64,000 nucleotides of DNA from Antedon mediterranea (taxonomy: Eukaryota; Echinodermata; Crinoidea; Comatulida; Antedonidae). The notes under the pieces were generated by a model. It had not been told where the DNA came from and ran no database searches. It saw only the letters and a program-made list of their open reading frames with translations. Location: NCBI RefSeq assembly GCF_964355755.1, contig NC_092672.1:19776501-19840500 (forward strand). The letters run 5' to 3'. The translations under genes were made by a program, and so were the position numbers. Of the stretch, positions 47,131 to 58,883 are shown piece after piece. How positions within the stretch are numbered: the stretch's first letter is position 1; every line of letters begins with the position of its first letter.

Positions 47131-48370
47131 GTTATGTTATTAGATTTCAGTTGACTTTAAATTAAAGACAATTATAGAATTCTTTTTTGTTTTATTGATT
47201 TTTAAAAAGCGAATCACATATAGCTCTTTTGTCAATAAATCTGATCACATTTTGTAATAAAAAAAAACAAAATTGTGTTCTAGAATGTTCATAACATTTT
47301 TAATTAAATACATTATGCGTATGACAAAGATGGTGATTTGTTTGTAAGGATTTCTGAATCAAATAAATATTATGCAGAGCTATTCAAGTATGTCTTCACT
47401 CGTAGAAAAAAAAAATAGTTATTTCACTTATAAAATGACAAATAAATGGTTATTCAACCAAAAACCCATTGGCTGCATTGGCTGGCAGCCAATTTGAACA
47501 TATTTTCATTAAAACATTTAATTTGAAATTTTTTCAGGTAAATACATTTTTTTACATCAAATTTTTTTTTTTGTTAAAATGGATAACTATTATGTTACAT
47601 TAAAATGGCACATTCCACAAAAATGTTGTTAAGAATAATTTTTTTTTTCAGGGGGACATAAAATTTCACAAACCTTCAATTGTTCTTACATATGATTTTG
47701 TATTTTAAAAGTGCAATTTTCACAAATTGTTTTTCAGACAAGTCACTTAAATGCCCTATGATCCCTGTGTATTATAATGATCAAAGATGCTAGTTGTACT
47801 GAATATTTTAGTATGATTTATTCATCATTTTTAGTAGTGCATTTTGCCATACTCTCTTTTATTGTCAACACACTACCAACTCCGTCCGCCACCTCCTCCT
47901 CATTAAATAATGAAGAGCAATGATATTAAAGGATGTAATATAGACCCATATTAGACCCAGTTTTAGTTTGTGCTTATTTTTTCCATAATACATTACAAGG
48001 GCCTATACATTTTATATTACACAGTGCCCTCACTCATCATTTATTTTACTTAAATTCTGTTTATATTGTTAGCACTTTCAGTACCAGTGTACTGTTCAAT
48101 AAAAACCCAAAAATCTGTACAAAATTTTATTTAATTTAATTTTTTTAGACCTTTTTTACAAAACAACTTTATTGAAATAGCATTTAAATAAAAAAAAAAC
48201 TATTACCAGCATTAAACTAGATGATGATTTCATTTCATTATTCGGTCTATTTCAGTATATACAAAAAAAATGAAATTAAGGAGACCAGGGTCAACCTAAG
48301 TGAACTTAATCACTGAGACTCTAAGCTCACTATGTCGGTCGGTAGGTCGGTCGGTAAACACTAACTCAAA

Positions 48371-49116
48371 TTTGCACACGTGACTAAAGCCATGTATACG
48401 GCCTTGTTAATCATCTATTTAAATAATAATAAATACAACATAGTATAAAACTGACTCCAAATAACAATGATTCAACGTTTCAAACTTTATTTGATCATCA
48501 TCAGGAATGATGATAAAATGTATTATTACTGGTCCTCAAGTTTAACTGGAAACTGAGGAAATTCGGATTAGGCCCTCCACGGACCCACGGCAGCCAGCAG
48601 TGCAGCGCCTACCAGATCAGCACACCGGGAGACGATCCCCTACTCTTTTCGAATAGTGTACCAAGTTCTTTAGCGTGCACTGTTAAGTACACGGGACCAA
48701 CGGCTTTACGTCCCATCCGAAGGACGAGGCAATGAGAGTAAAGCATCTTGCCTAAGGATGCAATTAGTATGGTACAGATAACCTCGAACCCATGCCTATC
48801 ACATGCTAGTTCGATATTACCTTTCCACCATCACTCTCTGGTGTATATACAGCACCCGCCGCTATTTCTAGACGGTCTCCCATCCAGAACGCAACCGGGC
48901 CCAACGTTGCTTAACTTCGGTGATCTGACGAGAACCGGTGTTTCAACGCAGTATGGCCGTATAATTTGCACACATGACTAAAGCCATGTATACGGCCTTG
49001 TTAATCATCTATTTAAATAATAATAAATACAACATAGTATAAAACTGACTCCAAATAACAATGATTCAACGTTTCAAACTTTATTTGATCATCATCAGGA
49101 ATGATGATAAAATGTA
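48371..49116. repeat. 5S-SINE flanked by 152-bp direct repeats, copy B
   Basis: Direct repeats at 48371-48522 and 48965-49116 run from TTTGCACAC to ATAAAATGTA with very few differences. They enclose 442 bp that is entirely the minus-strand SINE. The first 36 or so bases of each repeat (to GGCCTTGTT) belong to the AGTCG(C/T)GTG family. Confidence 0.9.
48523..48964 (-). mobile_element. 5S-rRNA-derived SINE, copy B (complete)
   Basis: In reverse complement the first 120 bp (48961-48843) are 5S-like, with GTTAAGCAACGTTGGGCCCG and GGATGGGAGACCGTCTAGAA covering the internal promoter region. The body then shows GGGTTCGAGGTTATC, GGACGTAAAGCCGTTGGTCC and GTGCACGCTAAAGAACTTGG. It ends ACTTGAGGACCAGTAATAA. 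It is a SINE and not a 5S gene, because the 3' end of the 5S domain runs into the body without a T-run terminator and positions conserved in working 5S RNA are changed. Confidence 0.82.
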
Positions 49117-50101
49117 AGCATTATTGTTATTATTATGGAATGCTTTATTAAATAGGTAACAGCAGTGAGCACCAGTGCTTTGCACAGTCTGTAGTATAAT
49201 TAAAATGATTCCATCTTCTATCATTGTTTCATTTATTCATCTTCTTCATCATTATAAGACAATAACAAACAAACTCGTTTAAATATAAATCTACCCACTG
49301 TAATGTTGGTGTTGCTACAGTTGTTCATACTTTAGAACAATGACAGATTATCAATGCTTACTTTATAGCATTCATTCAAGTATAAGCAATAATGTCAACA
49401 GTATACTATTTGAAAATCACAAGACAAAAAGATCAACTTTATTATTATGATTTTGTAAAGCTTAATATTTGTTAACAGACTGTTCATTCTTTTGAATTCA
49501 AACTTTATTTATCCACAAAATATCAAAGATTAAAAATAAACTTGTTTCAAAAATGAAAAAAATTTAAAACAGTGATCGTGCCTTTAGTTGCATGGTCATT
49601 GACACTATTTTAACTAAAATAACTAACTAAAATTTAAAGTTTAGTTAGCAAAGTTCAAAAGGATGAATTAAAACACCTAATAAAAACCTTAAAAAGAGCC
49701 TACGAGGATGCTTGTTTTTCTTGTCTTACCATTATTGAATAAATGTTATTGAATTGAAATTAAATTGAATTGAATTAACAGCCACCACATATTATAATAT
49801 ACATTAATGACAAATATGATGTTTTAATTAAGTTTAACTAAAAATGAAAAACTACAATGTGTATTCCCTTTGCGTACTGATCAGCCATTTTTTATTGTTG
49901 CAAGGTTTCAAAATGATGCAATGAACTTTACTCCGTCCATTGGATTGAATGTTAAATCGACCAAATATAAGTCCTGATAATGAACAGAACAGAGTATGCT
50001 CAGTATAATGTGCATAAGCATGCGCAGATTAATATTTTGTGTAGATTACCGTGATCCTTTCATCTACCGTCCACCTTTGTCTACCATACTGTCATAAAGT
50101 C

Positions 50102-50936
50102 AACTACCACACTTTATTTCAAAGGATAACATTTTTAGCATAATTATTTTTTTTGTTAAATGGTTGCATAATTTAGTTATCCACACCTTGGTGGATAACT
50201 CCTTGTGATTGTATAAATTCATCATCAACTTTTTTTATCTGTATTATTTTTTTTTCATTCAACATTTCATAATTTCGTAAAGTTGTGCACCTACTATTTT
50301 TTTTAAACGTCAGAGTTGCGCAACATTTCTTGCGCGCGATTTTATGAATTTAAATGATTGATCATAGATTAAAAACCAAACGTCATTTTGTATTGACATA
50401 TTTTTTAATTAAGTCATATCAAGAGTCAACTTTCTGTAGATTAAAAATGCAATGTTTCACACAAAGTTACGCACACAAGATTTTTTCTTACAACCAACAC
50501 CTGCAATTGCTATAACTAATGCGTATTTTCATTAAAAGCCTTAAAAGAATTGAAAAGTCAATTAAACCATATCAAATTTTATTTTAATGATTTTACTGAT
50601 TTTGATTTTAAATGTATTATGGCTACCCTTACAGTACATGATGGCATTGTTAACCGTATTTCACATTGACCATTCTTATTATTTAAAATGCATAATTATG
50701 GCTACTCATACATGCTGATTGCATTCTTAACCCTATTTCACATGGACTATTCTTTTTATTGTACAAGTTACTAAATGTTTTAGTTTACTTAATTCACTTC
50801 CCACAACCTTAATCAATAATCACCTTGACAAATTTCAATATAAATTTACCTCCTGGTTCATCCTGTTTTTCATCACTGTTTTCCTCCTTGTACTCTATTT
50901 GCACAAACATACTTTGCCTATTATATTATTCTTAAT
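50102..50936. repeat. Intron repeat R3, first copy
   Basis: AACTACCACACTTTATTTCA through TATTATATTATTCTTAAT matches 56294-57095 in the same orientation. A small hairpin (AGTTATCCA...TGGATAACT) lies near 50178-50203. This copy has an extra internal duplication of about 70 bp around 50620-50750 (CATGCTGATTGC and CATGATGGCATTG versions). Confidence 0.85.
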
Positions 50937-51702
50937 AGTTGTTGTTTACAATAGTGATGAAAGCATTAATTTTGAAAATTTCTGTAATTTCGCGTGGAAG
51001 TAATCATATTTATCTTAATTTATGTCATGTTCATCCCACCAAAATCTGATGATGAAAAGAGTTACCATGAAATTAGTACTTATGTAGAAACAAGGCTATA
51101 TAAAAAAAAGGATAGATTCAGGGTTTAACAAAATATATGACATAATCAATTTTAACCGGCTGAAAACATCTATTGAAATCCTCCATACATTATGTAGAAG
51201 AGCTGACTATTGCAATATGCTTTATTAGTTGATGCCATTCCAAAAGATTGTATAAGTATAATTAAGAATCATAACAACAATATGTCTGTACATATTAAGG
51301 ATGAATGTATTATAACAATTAAATAACACATAACACATAACAGCAAAATGTATACTCATGCTTTAAATCAAAAGCTATTACTTCTCGTGTTTTAAACAAA
51401 TGGAATGTTGCTCTCAACGCCCAAAACATAAATCCGATAAAGAAGGTGAAAAATGAAAAAATATACTAAATTATAAACCATTACATAAAATTGTTCCAAC
51501 TAACTTACAGCTGTATCTGGAAATTGAAAAAAATGAATGTGATATATATGTGTTATTGAAAATGAAAAGCATAAGTTCTTATAATTATTGTATACATAAC
51601 AAATTATGTAAAAATATTGATAACATTTTTATAGGAATAGACAATAGCAGTAGTTCATTTAAAGAACCTCTTTAATAAATGCATGGCTCAGATTGTCTAC
51701 AG
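50937..51702. other. AT-rich intron sequence
   Basis: No counterpart appears in the second copy of the surrounding duplication, and no gene is recognised. Confidence 0.4.
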
Positions 51703-52446
51703 TATATACATATATACAGTGCTTAAATGCTTTAAGTATCTAATACCTTGCAATTGTATATTCTTTTAACAATCATAAATCATACAGGTTTGATAATGCA
51801 TTTTTTCTCATACCAGACGTATATGTTGAACTTTCTGTCAATCCTTTGTATATCAATGGATTTAAAACATAGAAAATGAGACTTCAATTGCAACTCTTGC
51901 ATATAAGTTTAACTACGTCAACGTCGGTGAGGTTGAAATCTGTTTGTCAGTGGGTCTCACACCCAGCAAAGACGGGTACAGGTGCTAGTAGTAATTTATA
52001 TGATCAGATCATTTGATATCTGCTGCTTTAAAGTACAGTTTGATTTTATGTGATCACATCATTTCCCTATTATCATTTGATTTATAATTTTAGTTGTAGT
52101 TTTGTTGTTGTCGTCATTGTGGTTTATATTTCTGAAACTAAACAAGTTGAACGGATTAAAAAATAAAACATCTTACAATGTTTCTATATTGTGTAGTGAA
52201 TATTTTTCATCAAGATCAAATATACATAAGTTAGAACTCAGAATTAGAATGCTCAGGATATTATTGAGTATCACTGAAATATTTATTAATAAATACAAAT
52301 GTTGTTGAATTGTGTTATCCTAATGTCTACTACCATTATATACATATATACAGTGCTTAAATGCTTTAAGTATCTAATACCTTGCAATTTTATATTCTTT
52401 TAACAATCATAAATCATACAGGTTTGATAATGCATTTTTTCTCATA
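51703..52446. repeat. 524-bp insertion flanked by 110-bp direct repeats
   Basis: TATATACATATATACAGTGC...TTTTTTCTCATA occurs at 51703-51812 and 52337-52446, with a single mismatch seen. The 524-bp middle (51813-52336) starts CCAGACGTATATG and is a repeat with another copy at 57510-58182, which does not have the 110-bp flanks. Its middle includes GTGGGTCTCACACCCAGCAA. Confidence 0.9.
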
Positions 52447-53016
52447 TTTGTATAATTTTCTAACAATTTGAATAAAATAGGTGTTTATCAAGTCAATACT
52501 GTATTCAAATTTAGGAACAGCTTAATCACAAAATAATGGGATCATTGTGCACTTTGTAATATTAATAATTCATTATACGATGTATTGATACTTTAACATT
52601 TCTTTATTGTATCTTGAACTTTGTTGTTATCATTGATACAATAATACATGAATCAAGTGTCAACAATTATAGAGCATTCAAATTAACAGTTAATGTTGAC
52701 TGATATGGTTTTACTGTACCTTTCATCTCATCTTGAAAATTAAAAAAGTAAATAAAAATTAATCAAATATTAAAAATAATTTAAATATAAAGCTGATGAT
52801 ATTGATTGCAATTTGCCTAATGAGGTTTGTTGATGAAAATGAGAACTCAGCAGGGTGGATTTAAAATACAAGATGTAGGCCTTAAAGTCATAATAACCTG
52901 TCATTTTAAAATACAAAATAAATTTGCAAATTGATGGTAAATACCACTTTAAAAGAGTTTATATGAAAGTATTTGTATGAAAAAATTGAATTATCATATG
53001 CATTTATTATTTTTAG

Positions 53017-53115
53017 AATGGATCAACACCTCTGATGAAAGCTGCATATAATGGTTTTCATGAAGTCTGCTTGGTCCTTCTCAATAAGGGAGCTGATGCA
53101 AATCAACAAAACAAG
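53017..53115 (+). CDS. Ankyrin-repeat gene, exon (one repeat)
   Basis: This 99-bp exon lies between TTATTTTTAG and AAG|GTACTTT, phase 0 at both ends. It encodes 33 residues, NGSTPLMKAAYNGFHEV then CLVLLNKGADANQQNK. This is a textbook ankyrin repeat: G.TPL..AA..G......LL..GAD.N. It starts at the same repeat position as the exon at 41328 and can be spliced to it without a frame change. The intron between them is about 11.6 kb and holds most of the repeats described here. Exact boundaries rest on the reading frame and GT/AG sites. Confidence 0.93.
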
Positions 53116-53799
53116 GTACTTTCACACATTGTATTTTAAAAATTTTTAAATACATAGGTGGACAGTACATACTAATAACAATTTATGTTTTGTCATTGAT
53201 AATGGGATTGTAGGATAATTCAAAATTAGTACTAGTTCAAAATCTAGACTAGTAGTATATTTAATTTGTTTGAAAATGTATACCACAAATATTTGTTGAC
53301 ATGTGCACAACAAATAGTTTGTTTATTTTGCCTAATTTATCACTCAACTTTGTTACTCTATTTTGTAAAGAAATTAATCAGAGCCTTATCATTAAATGTT
53401 TACATTATTTATATGCAGTATGTTTATTTACATATTTCTTAGTAGCAGAAATGAAGCTCACCTTATTCTGTCATATTTCCTCACAGTGGTTTGAATTCAG
53501 TACAGTACATTGCATTTCATATGCCATTTCTTATATCTTACTGTACTGTATATTTTTCCCCCTTGACCATAACAAATATTTAAACTTCAATTTTTTAAAA
53601 ACAATTCTTCTTTTCTATTGTTTGTAGAATACTGATACTACTTTGTCTTGTCACTCAATAAATATTATTTACCACCAAAAACGTACATTGCCTCATACTT
53701 ACCTATATTTTCGGATGACTTTACTTTTACCTGGAAAATGATTTAAATGAAAAGAAGACTAATTACCCAAAAAAGGTGAAAATAATTGTGTAGTTAAAT
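53116..53799. other. AT-rich intron sequence
   Basis: A 108-codon ORF (53301-53627) is hydrophobic by composition only and has no recognisable motif. Confidence 0.4.
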
Positions 53800-54045
53800 G
53801 TAATAATGAGGGCACAATTATTGTTATTATTTTGGAGGCATTTCATGCATGCATTACCACAATGCTTTCAGTGTACACAACTTGCTCGTGTGCACTTTAA
53901 AGAACCTAGTACATCTTTCGAGACGAGCAGGGGGTTACCCCGGTGTATTAGTACATCACAGCCACTGATCACCAACTGGGCCCTCTGGGAGACCAGTCTT
54001 TGACTTTACCCAGTATAAATATAAATTTCAATTTCAATTTCAAAT
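53800..54045 (+). mobile_element. SINE with the conserved central segment, + strand
   Basis: GTGCACTTTAAAGAACCTAG, then CGAGACGAGCAGGGGGTTAC and CCCGGTGTATT, align with GTGCACGCTAAAGAACTTGG, CGAAAAGAGTAGGGGATCGT and CCCGGTGTGCTG of the 5S-derived SINE. The element ends in an AATTTC-repeat tail (54024-54045). The 5' head is not recognised, so it is a truncated or different-headed SINE sharing the same core. Confidence 0.65.
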
Positions 54046-54904
54046 CATTTTCTTTGCATCTTTTATTCACCACTGATGTAATAATGTTATGTTATTAAAT
54101 GCAACTCTTAATAGGTCAAGGGTCAAATAATAAATATATATTGTTATTGTATACTATTTATTTTCACAAATTTTATTATTATTATTATATTATAACTTAT
54201 ATTATCAAGGTTCTATCTTTTATTTTTTAATGAATCCCAAAAGTTTGAGACGTGTCAGTCTGTAAAGCTGTGGACAGAGATAAAATCCTTTTTTTTTGTA
54301 TTATAAATAAAGCATGGCTTCCTGAGCTCCATTTGATTCTTTCAAAGTTAAAATGATATATATACTAAAAGGAAAATAATATGTGTTACTAAGTCACGTA
54401 TCCATGGTGATTGTGATGACAGGCCCAGACTCTATACTATACATGATATTACGATACCATCTGAATTAAATATTCAGCCAGTGTGCAAAAACTTCTGGAT
54501 ACTATTTAAGTTGATTATCAATGAAGCATTCCTATAATTATATAATATGGTTCAAGCCACAAAAGAGAACAAAAATGACAGTGCTAGAACCCTGGTGCAT
54601 TTAACATCGTGTATAAGAGAATGACAAATTTGAATAAAGTATAAAAGCATGAAAGAGTATAAGAGCATGATGTCAATACAGAGTCTAGATTAGTGGTTTT
54701 CTGTAGTTTGCAACGCCCTTTTCATTAATTGGGTACGTGTGTTAAATGAGCATCATCACACATTGCATACAAAAACAAGTCATGATATTATTTTATGCTC
54801 ACAAAACTGAATTCAGAAGAACATCAAGCATATATTTCTGAATAAAACTGAACAAAAATTAAATAGTAGTTTCTATAATTATTAAATTGCTTTAAAAAAA
54901 AATA

Positions 54905-56150
54905 TTTGGGATTTACACTACCCATCTGAATATACGTGCACCTTAATCTGAATACCTTATCCAACATGATTACAGTGTTTAAACAGCAAATAATACTATG
55001 CCTTTGTAGATTCATTCCATAACATAGTTTCATTCCATTAAAACTACAATAGTAACATTATCGTATAACCTATATAACCTACCACTTTTTTTAATAGAAT
55101 AAACCGAATGCTATCATCTTTTTTTAAACTATTTAATACACAATAACATCTACACGTCTATGATAGTGCAGCCTGTCAATCACAGCTAAAGACACCAGTT
55201 GTACACCTTTGTGTCTTATTATCCAATGCATTCCAACACAATGCTGCTCAGACACCACCTATATTATTCTACTTGAGTTTGCTAGATCATCATATAAAAG
55301 TGCATTATGATGGGATCAGATTGTTTTTATATAATTGTCCTTTATTACTAATTATAATATTGACAACCATTCTGATGTTTGTTCATGGTTGTGCAGAGCC
55401 ATGATAAATTACAATTGTCACAGCTTGAATAAGGTAACAGGGAGAAATTTAAATGAAAACCTTCCTCAAAATATTATTTCTCTGCTCAAATGCTGGATTG
55501 TAATGAGTTTTTAATATTAAATGTGTCTATATAATTTATTGTTTGTTAAGTAGGTCTTTTACCACACTGATGTTTATATGTGAAATGGTTAAATGTATTC
55601 AGATTGAGATCTGCCAATGTAAATTATCTTAATTAAAATCATTTACATTAAAAACTTTCAATTGTATTTCTATTATATTTTATCAATTTTAAGTGCTGTT
55701 CTTAAAATACAATTGCAGTCTACCAAATCATGGAGCTATAAAATAAAGCTCAATGAGACTGAAAAACTGTTAATGTACACAGCCTATAAAATACTTAGTT
55801 GAAATGCCATTATTAGACATTTTTAATCATTGATTTATTTAGAGAAATTAATAAAACTTCACCAGAAGTTTTAGAATGGTCATATCAGTTGTATTTTGAT
55901 TATTTATACTACTATAACAATATATGTTCACATTTTGTAGTAATACACTACCAACATGTATAGATAGTATTTACAATACCCATCTGAATAATTATACTAC
56001 ACCTTAATCTGAATACTTTATCCAATCTGAATACAGCATTTATACAGCGAATACTGTTTTGTAGTTTCATTCCATAAAACCATAATTTAACATCAAATAA
56101 ATAGTCATAAAATTAAAATTAAATCTTCTTTATTTTAATAGATTCATCTC
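54905..56150. repeat. Diverged intron duplication (two copies 1.06 kb apart)
   Basis: Copy 1 at about 54905-55140 and copy 2 at about 55970-56150 share CCCATCTGAATA, CACCTTAATCTGAATAC, TTATCCAA and GTTTCATTCCATAA in order. The sequence between is AT-rich with no recognised gene. Confidence 0.7.
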
Positions 56151-56293
56151 TTTGTTTTCTTTTGAAAAAGATTTTAATACACCAAAAAAAACAAAAAAAA
56201 AACATCTACCCTGTATGTGATGATACACATGGGGTCAAATCATTTTACTATTCGACCTATTCGCTAGGACAGAATAATCTGGAATTTTTTTTA

Positions 56294-57095
56294 AACTACC
56301 ACACTTTATTTCAAAAGATAACATTTTTTAGCATAATTATTTTTTTTGTAAAATGGTTGCATAATTAGTTATCCACACCTTGGAGGATAACTCCTTGTGA
56401 TTGTGTAAAATGATCATCAACTTTTTTTATCTGTATTATTCTTCTTTCATTCCACATTTCATAACTTCGTAAAGTTGTGCACCTACTATTTTTTTAAAAA
56501 CGTCAGAGTTGCGCAACATGACTTTCGCCCGATTTTATGAATTTAAATGATTGATCATATATCAAAAAACCAAACGTCATTTTGTATTGACACTTTTTTA
56601 ATTTAAGTCATATCAAGAGTCAACTTTCTATGGATTAAAAATGGCATGTTTCACAAAGTTACGCGCACAAGATTTCTTACAACCAACACCTGCACTTGCT
56701 GTAACTTAATGCGTATTCTCGGTTTGTGAACTTAATTCTCTTGAATTTTTCATTATAAACCTTTAAAGAATTGAAAAGTCAATTAAACCATATCTAATTT
56801 TATTTTAATGACTTACTGATTTTGATTTTAAATGCATTATATCTACTAATACATGCTGATTGCCTTTTTAACCCTCTTTCACATTGACTATTCTTTTTAT
56901 TGTACAAGTTACTAAATGTTTTAGTTTACTTAATTCACTTCCCACAACCTTAATCAATAATCACCTTGACAAATTTCAATATAATTTTACCTCCTGGTTC
57001 ATCTTGTTTTTCATCACTGTTTTATGTATGTTTACGTTTTTTCCCCTTGTACTCTATACGCACAAACATACTTTGCCTATTATATTATTCTTAAT
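56294..57095. repeat. Intron repeat R3, second copy
   Basis: This is the counterpart of 50102-50936, with many small differences, an extra 19 bp near 57025 and without the internal 70-bp duplication. It lies upstream of the second copy of the CCAGACG repeat, as in the first set. The pair of repeats was therefore probably duplicated as one block, though the spacers (about 880 and 415 bp) now differ. Confidence 0.85.
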
Positions 57096-57509
57096 GTATA
57101 TATAGTATAAGCCCATGGAGTAAGTTATAATTCTTCCGTAAGCTTCCTATTACATGTAAAAATAATAAAAGCATCACATTTTGTATCTTATTTGTTTTGT
57201 GTATTTCAGCTATTTTTTTGTACTGTACGGTAATTATTAATTTAAATAATAATATTTATTATTTGCATATCTACGGATGTACCATCATTTTCAAAATTCT
57301 TTTCAATTCAATATGTTCTATCAATACTTTTGAATTCATAAATAAAGTGTATTTGCTTTTTGAACTTCAGATTAAGGATGATACCTAAAACTTACAAGTG
57401 TGTTTAAAATATACAGTAGTGTAAAATATTTTGTATTTATTTTTGTTACAATGAATGTTACTGACCGCAAACACTCATGCATAGCCTACTTATAATAAGC
57501 ATTTAGCCT

Positions 57510-58182
57510 ACCAGACGTATATGTTGAACTTTCTTTCAATCCTTTGTATATCAATGGATTTAAAACATAGAAAATGAGACTTCAATTGCAACTCTTGCAT
57601 ATAAGTTTAACTACGTCAACATCGGTGAGGTTGAAATCTGTTTGTCAGTGGGTCTCACACCCAGCAAATACGGGTACAGGTGCTAGTAATTTATATGATC
57701 AGATCATTTGATATCTGCTGCTTTAAAGTAAAGTTTGATTTTATGTGATCACATCATTTCTCTATTATCATTTGATTTATAATTTTAGTTGTAATTTTGT
57801 TGTTGTTGTTGTGGTTTATATTTGTGAAACTAAACAAGATGAACGGATTAAAGAATAAAACATCTTACAATGTTTCTATATTGTGTAGTGAAGATAAACT
57901 CCTTTCAGTTCAATATTATAGAAACTATTTTTATCAAGAAAGAGACCATGCCCCGCTTTAAAAAAAGATGCGGTTATGTTGGGGAAAGAGAAAGAGCTTT
58001 CATAATGTATGAAGCTCATCTAAAAACACTGTTTTCATCTAAAAACACTGTTTTCATCAAGATCAAATATGCATAAGTTAGAACTCAGAATTAGAATGCT
58101 CAGGATATTAATGAGTATCACTGAAATATTTATTAATAAATACAAATGTTGTTGAATTGTGTTATCTTAATGTCTACTACCA
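57510..58182. repeat. CCAGACG repeat, second copy
   Basis: It matches 51813-52336 from CCAGACGTATATG to TCTACTACCA. It carries about 150 additional bases (57890-58055) not in the first copy, including a doubled TCTAAAAACACTGTTTTCAT. No terminal inverted repeats or direct flanks are visible. Confidence 0.8.
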
Positions 58183-58762
58183 ACCTTCATTCAAAATCAA
58201 TTATTTTTTTAGGTAGATCAAGATCAAATATAGTTCTGACTTGTTAATGGTCACATGACAGTATAGTTTATTGGGCTTGCCAGTGATAATGACAAAATAT
58301 TTATTATTTTGGTCTACTATTACAGTAACACTTTTTATCAATTAATGATACTGTATAACATATCAGTGCAACGTCCACTATTGTATTTAAAAAAATGAAC
58401 AAAAATATGTATACTGTTCATTTTTTTGTTTTTTGTTTAAATTGGAACTGAGAAAGCATATATTCCTGATCTAAAATTATTTTCACTTCGGGATATTTTT
58501 GTAAATTATAATTTTAATAAAAAAAATCATAAAAAAAAAAACAACATTGTATGTCTGAACATAGTATAAATATGCACATGGTATAAATATATAATTTGTA
58601 AAATGTGTCAGAGGTCGTACATTTACAAAAGTTAGTTAGTTTGTCAGTTTTTATGTCTGCTATAAAAGAGTTAGGAATAAAATTGTCATGTGACAGAATA
58701 CCAATGTAACATTTTTTCTTTAATCAGTATTTTAAAACCTGATGATTATGACCTCTTTCCAG

Positions 58763-58873
58763 GATGGAGACACTCCACTACATGCACATCTGGCTCATAG
58801 ATATAATGATCTTACATTAGAAATGGTGACCTGTCTCATAAATAAGGGGGCGTCAGTGACATCACAAAATAAG
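58763..58873 (+). CDS. Ankyrin-repeat gene, exon (37-residue repeat)
   Basis: This 111-bp exon lies between CCTCTTTCCAG and AAG|GTAATA, phase 0 at both ends. It encodes DGDTPLHAHLAHRYND, LTLEMVTCLINKGASVTSQNK. It has the 'DG.TPLH.......L....CLI.KGA.....N' ankyrin pattern. The repeat is four residues longer than the 33-residue norm, with the extra residues around the first helix and turn (HRYNDLTLE). A Helitron-like element sits 10 bp beyond the donor, so only GTAATATATA of the original intron start remains next to the exon. Splicing should still be possible, because the consensus donor bases are intact. Confidence 0.92.
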
Positions 58874-58883
58874 GTAATATATA

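Larger units (their letters stand above)
47397..50100. repeat. Segmental duplication 2, copy B
   Basis: This is the direct counterpart of 19055-22293 inside the long ankyrin-gene intron. It has the SINE unit uninterrupted, lacks the tRNA-derived SINE, and has one unit of the 28-bp repeat where copy A has three. It ends at GTCATAAAGTC, exactly where another intron repeat (50102-50936) begins. Confidence 0.9.

Noticed and set aside
48843-48961. Functional 5S rRNA gene
   Set aside because: The sequence runs directly into a SINE body with no T-run terminator and has substitutions at conserved positions. The same copy occurs in a segmental duplicate.
53301-53627. 108-codon hydrophobic ORF
   Set aside because: It lies in an intron just after an ankyrin exon. 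The hydrophobicity comes from T-rich composition, and no family resemblance is seen.
57870-58076. 68-codon ORF overlapping the CCAGACG repeat
   Set aside because: The other repeat copy has a different frame through this part and no shared protein pattern, so coding is unlikely.
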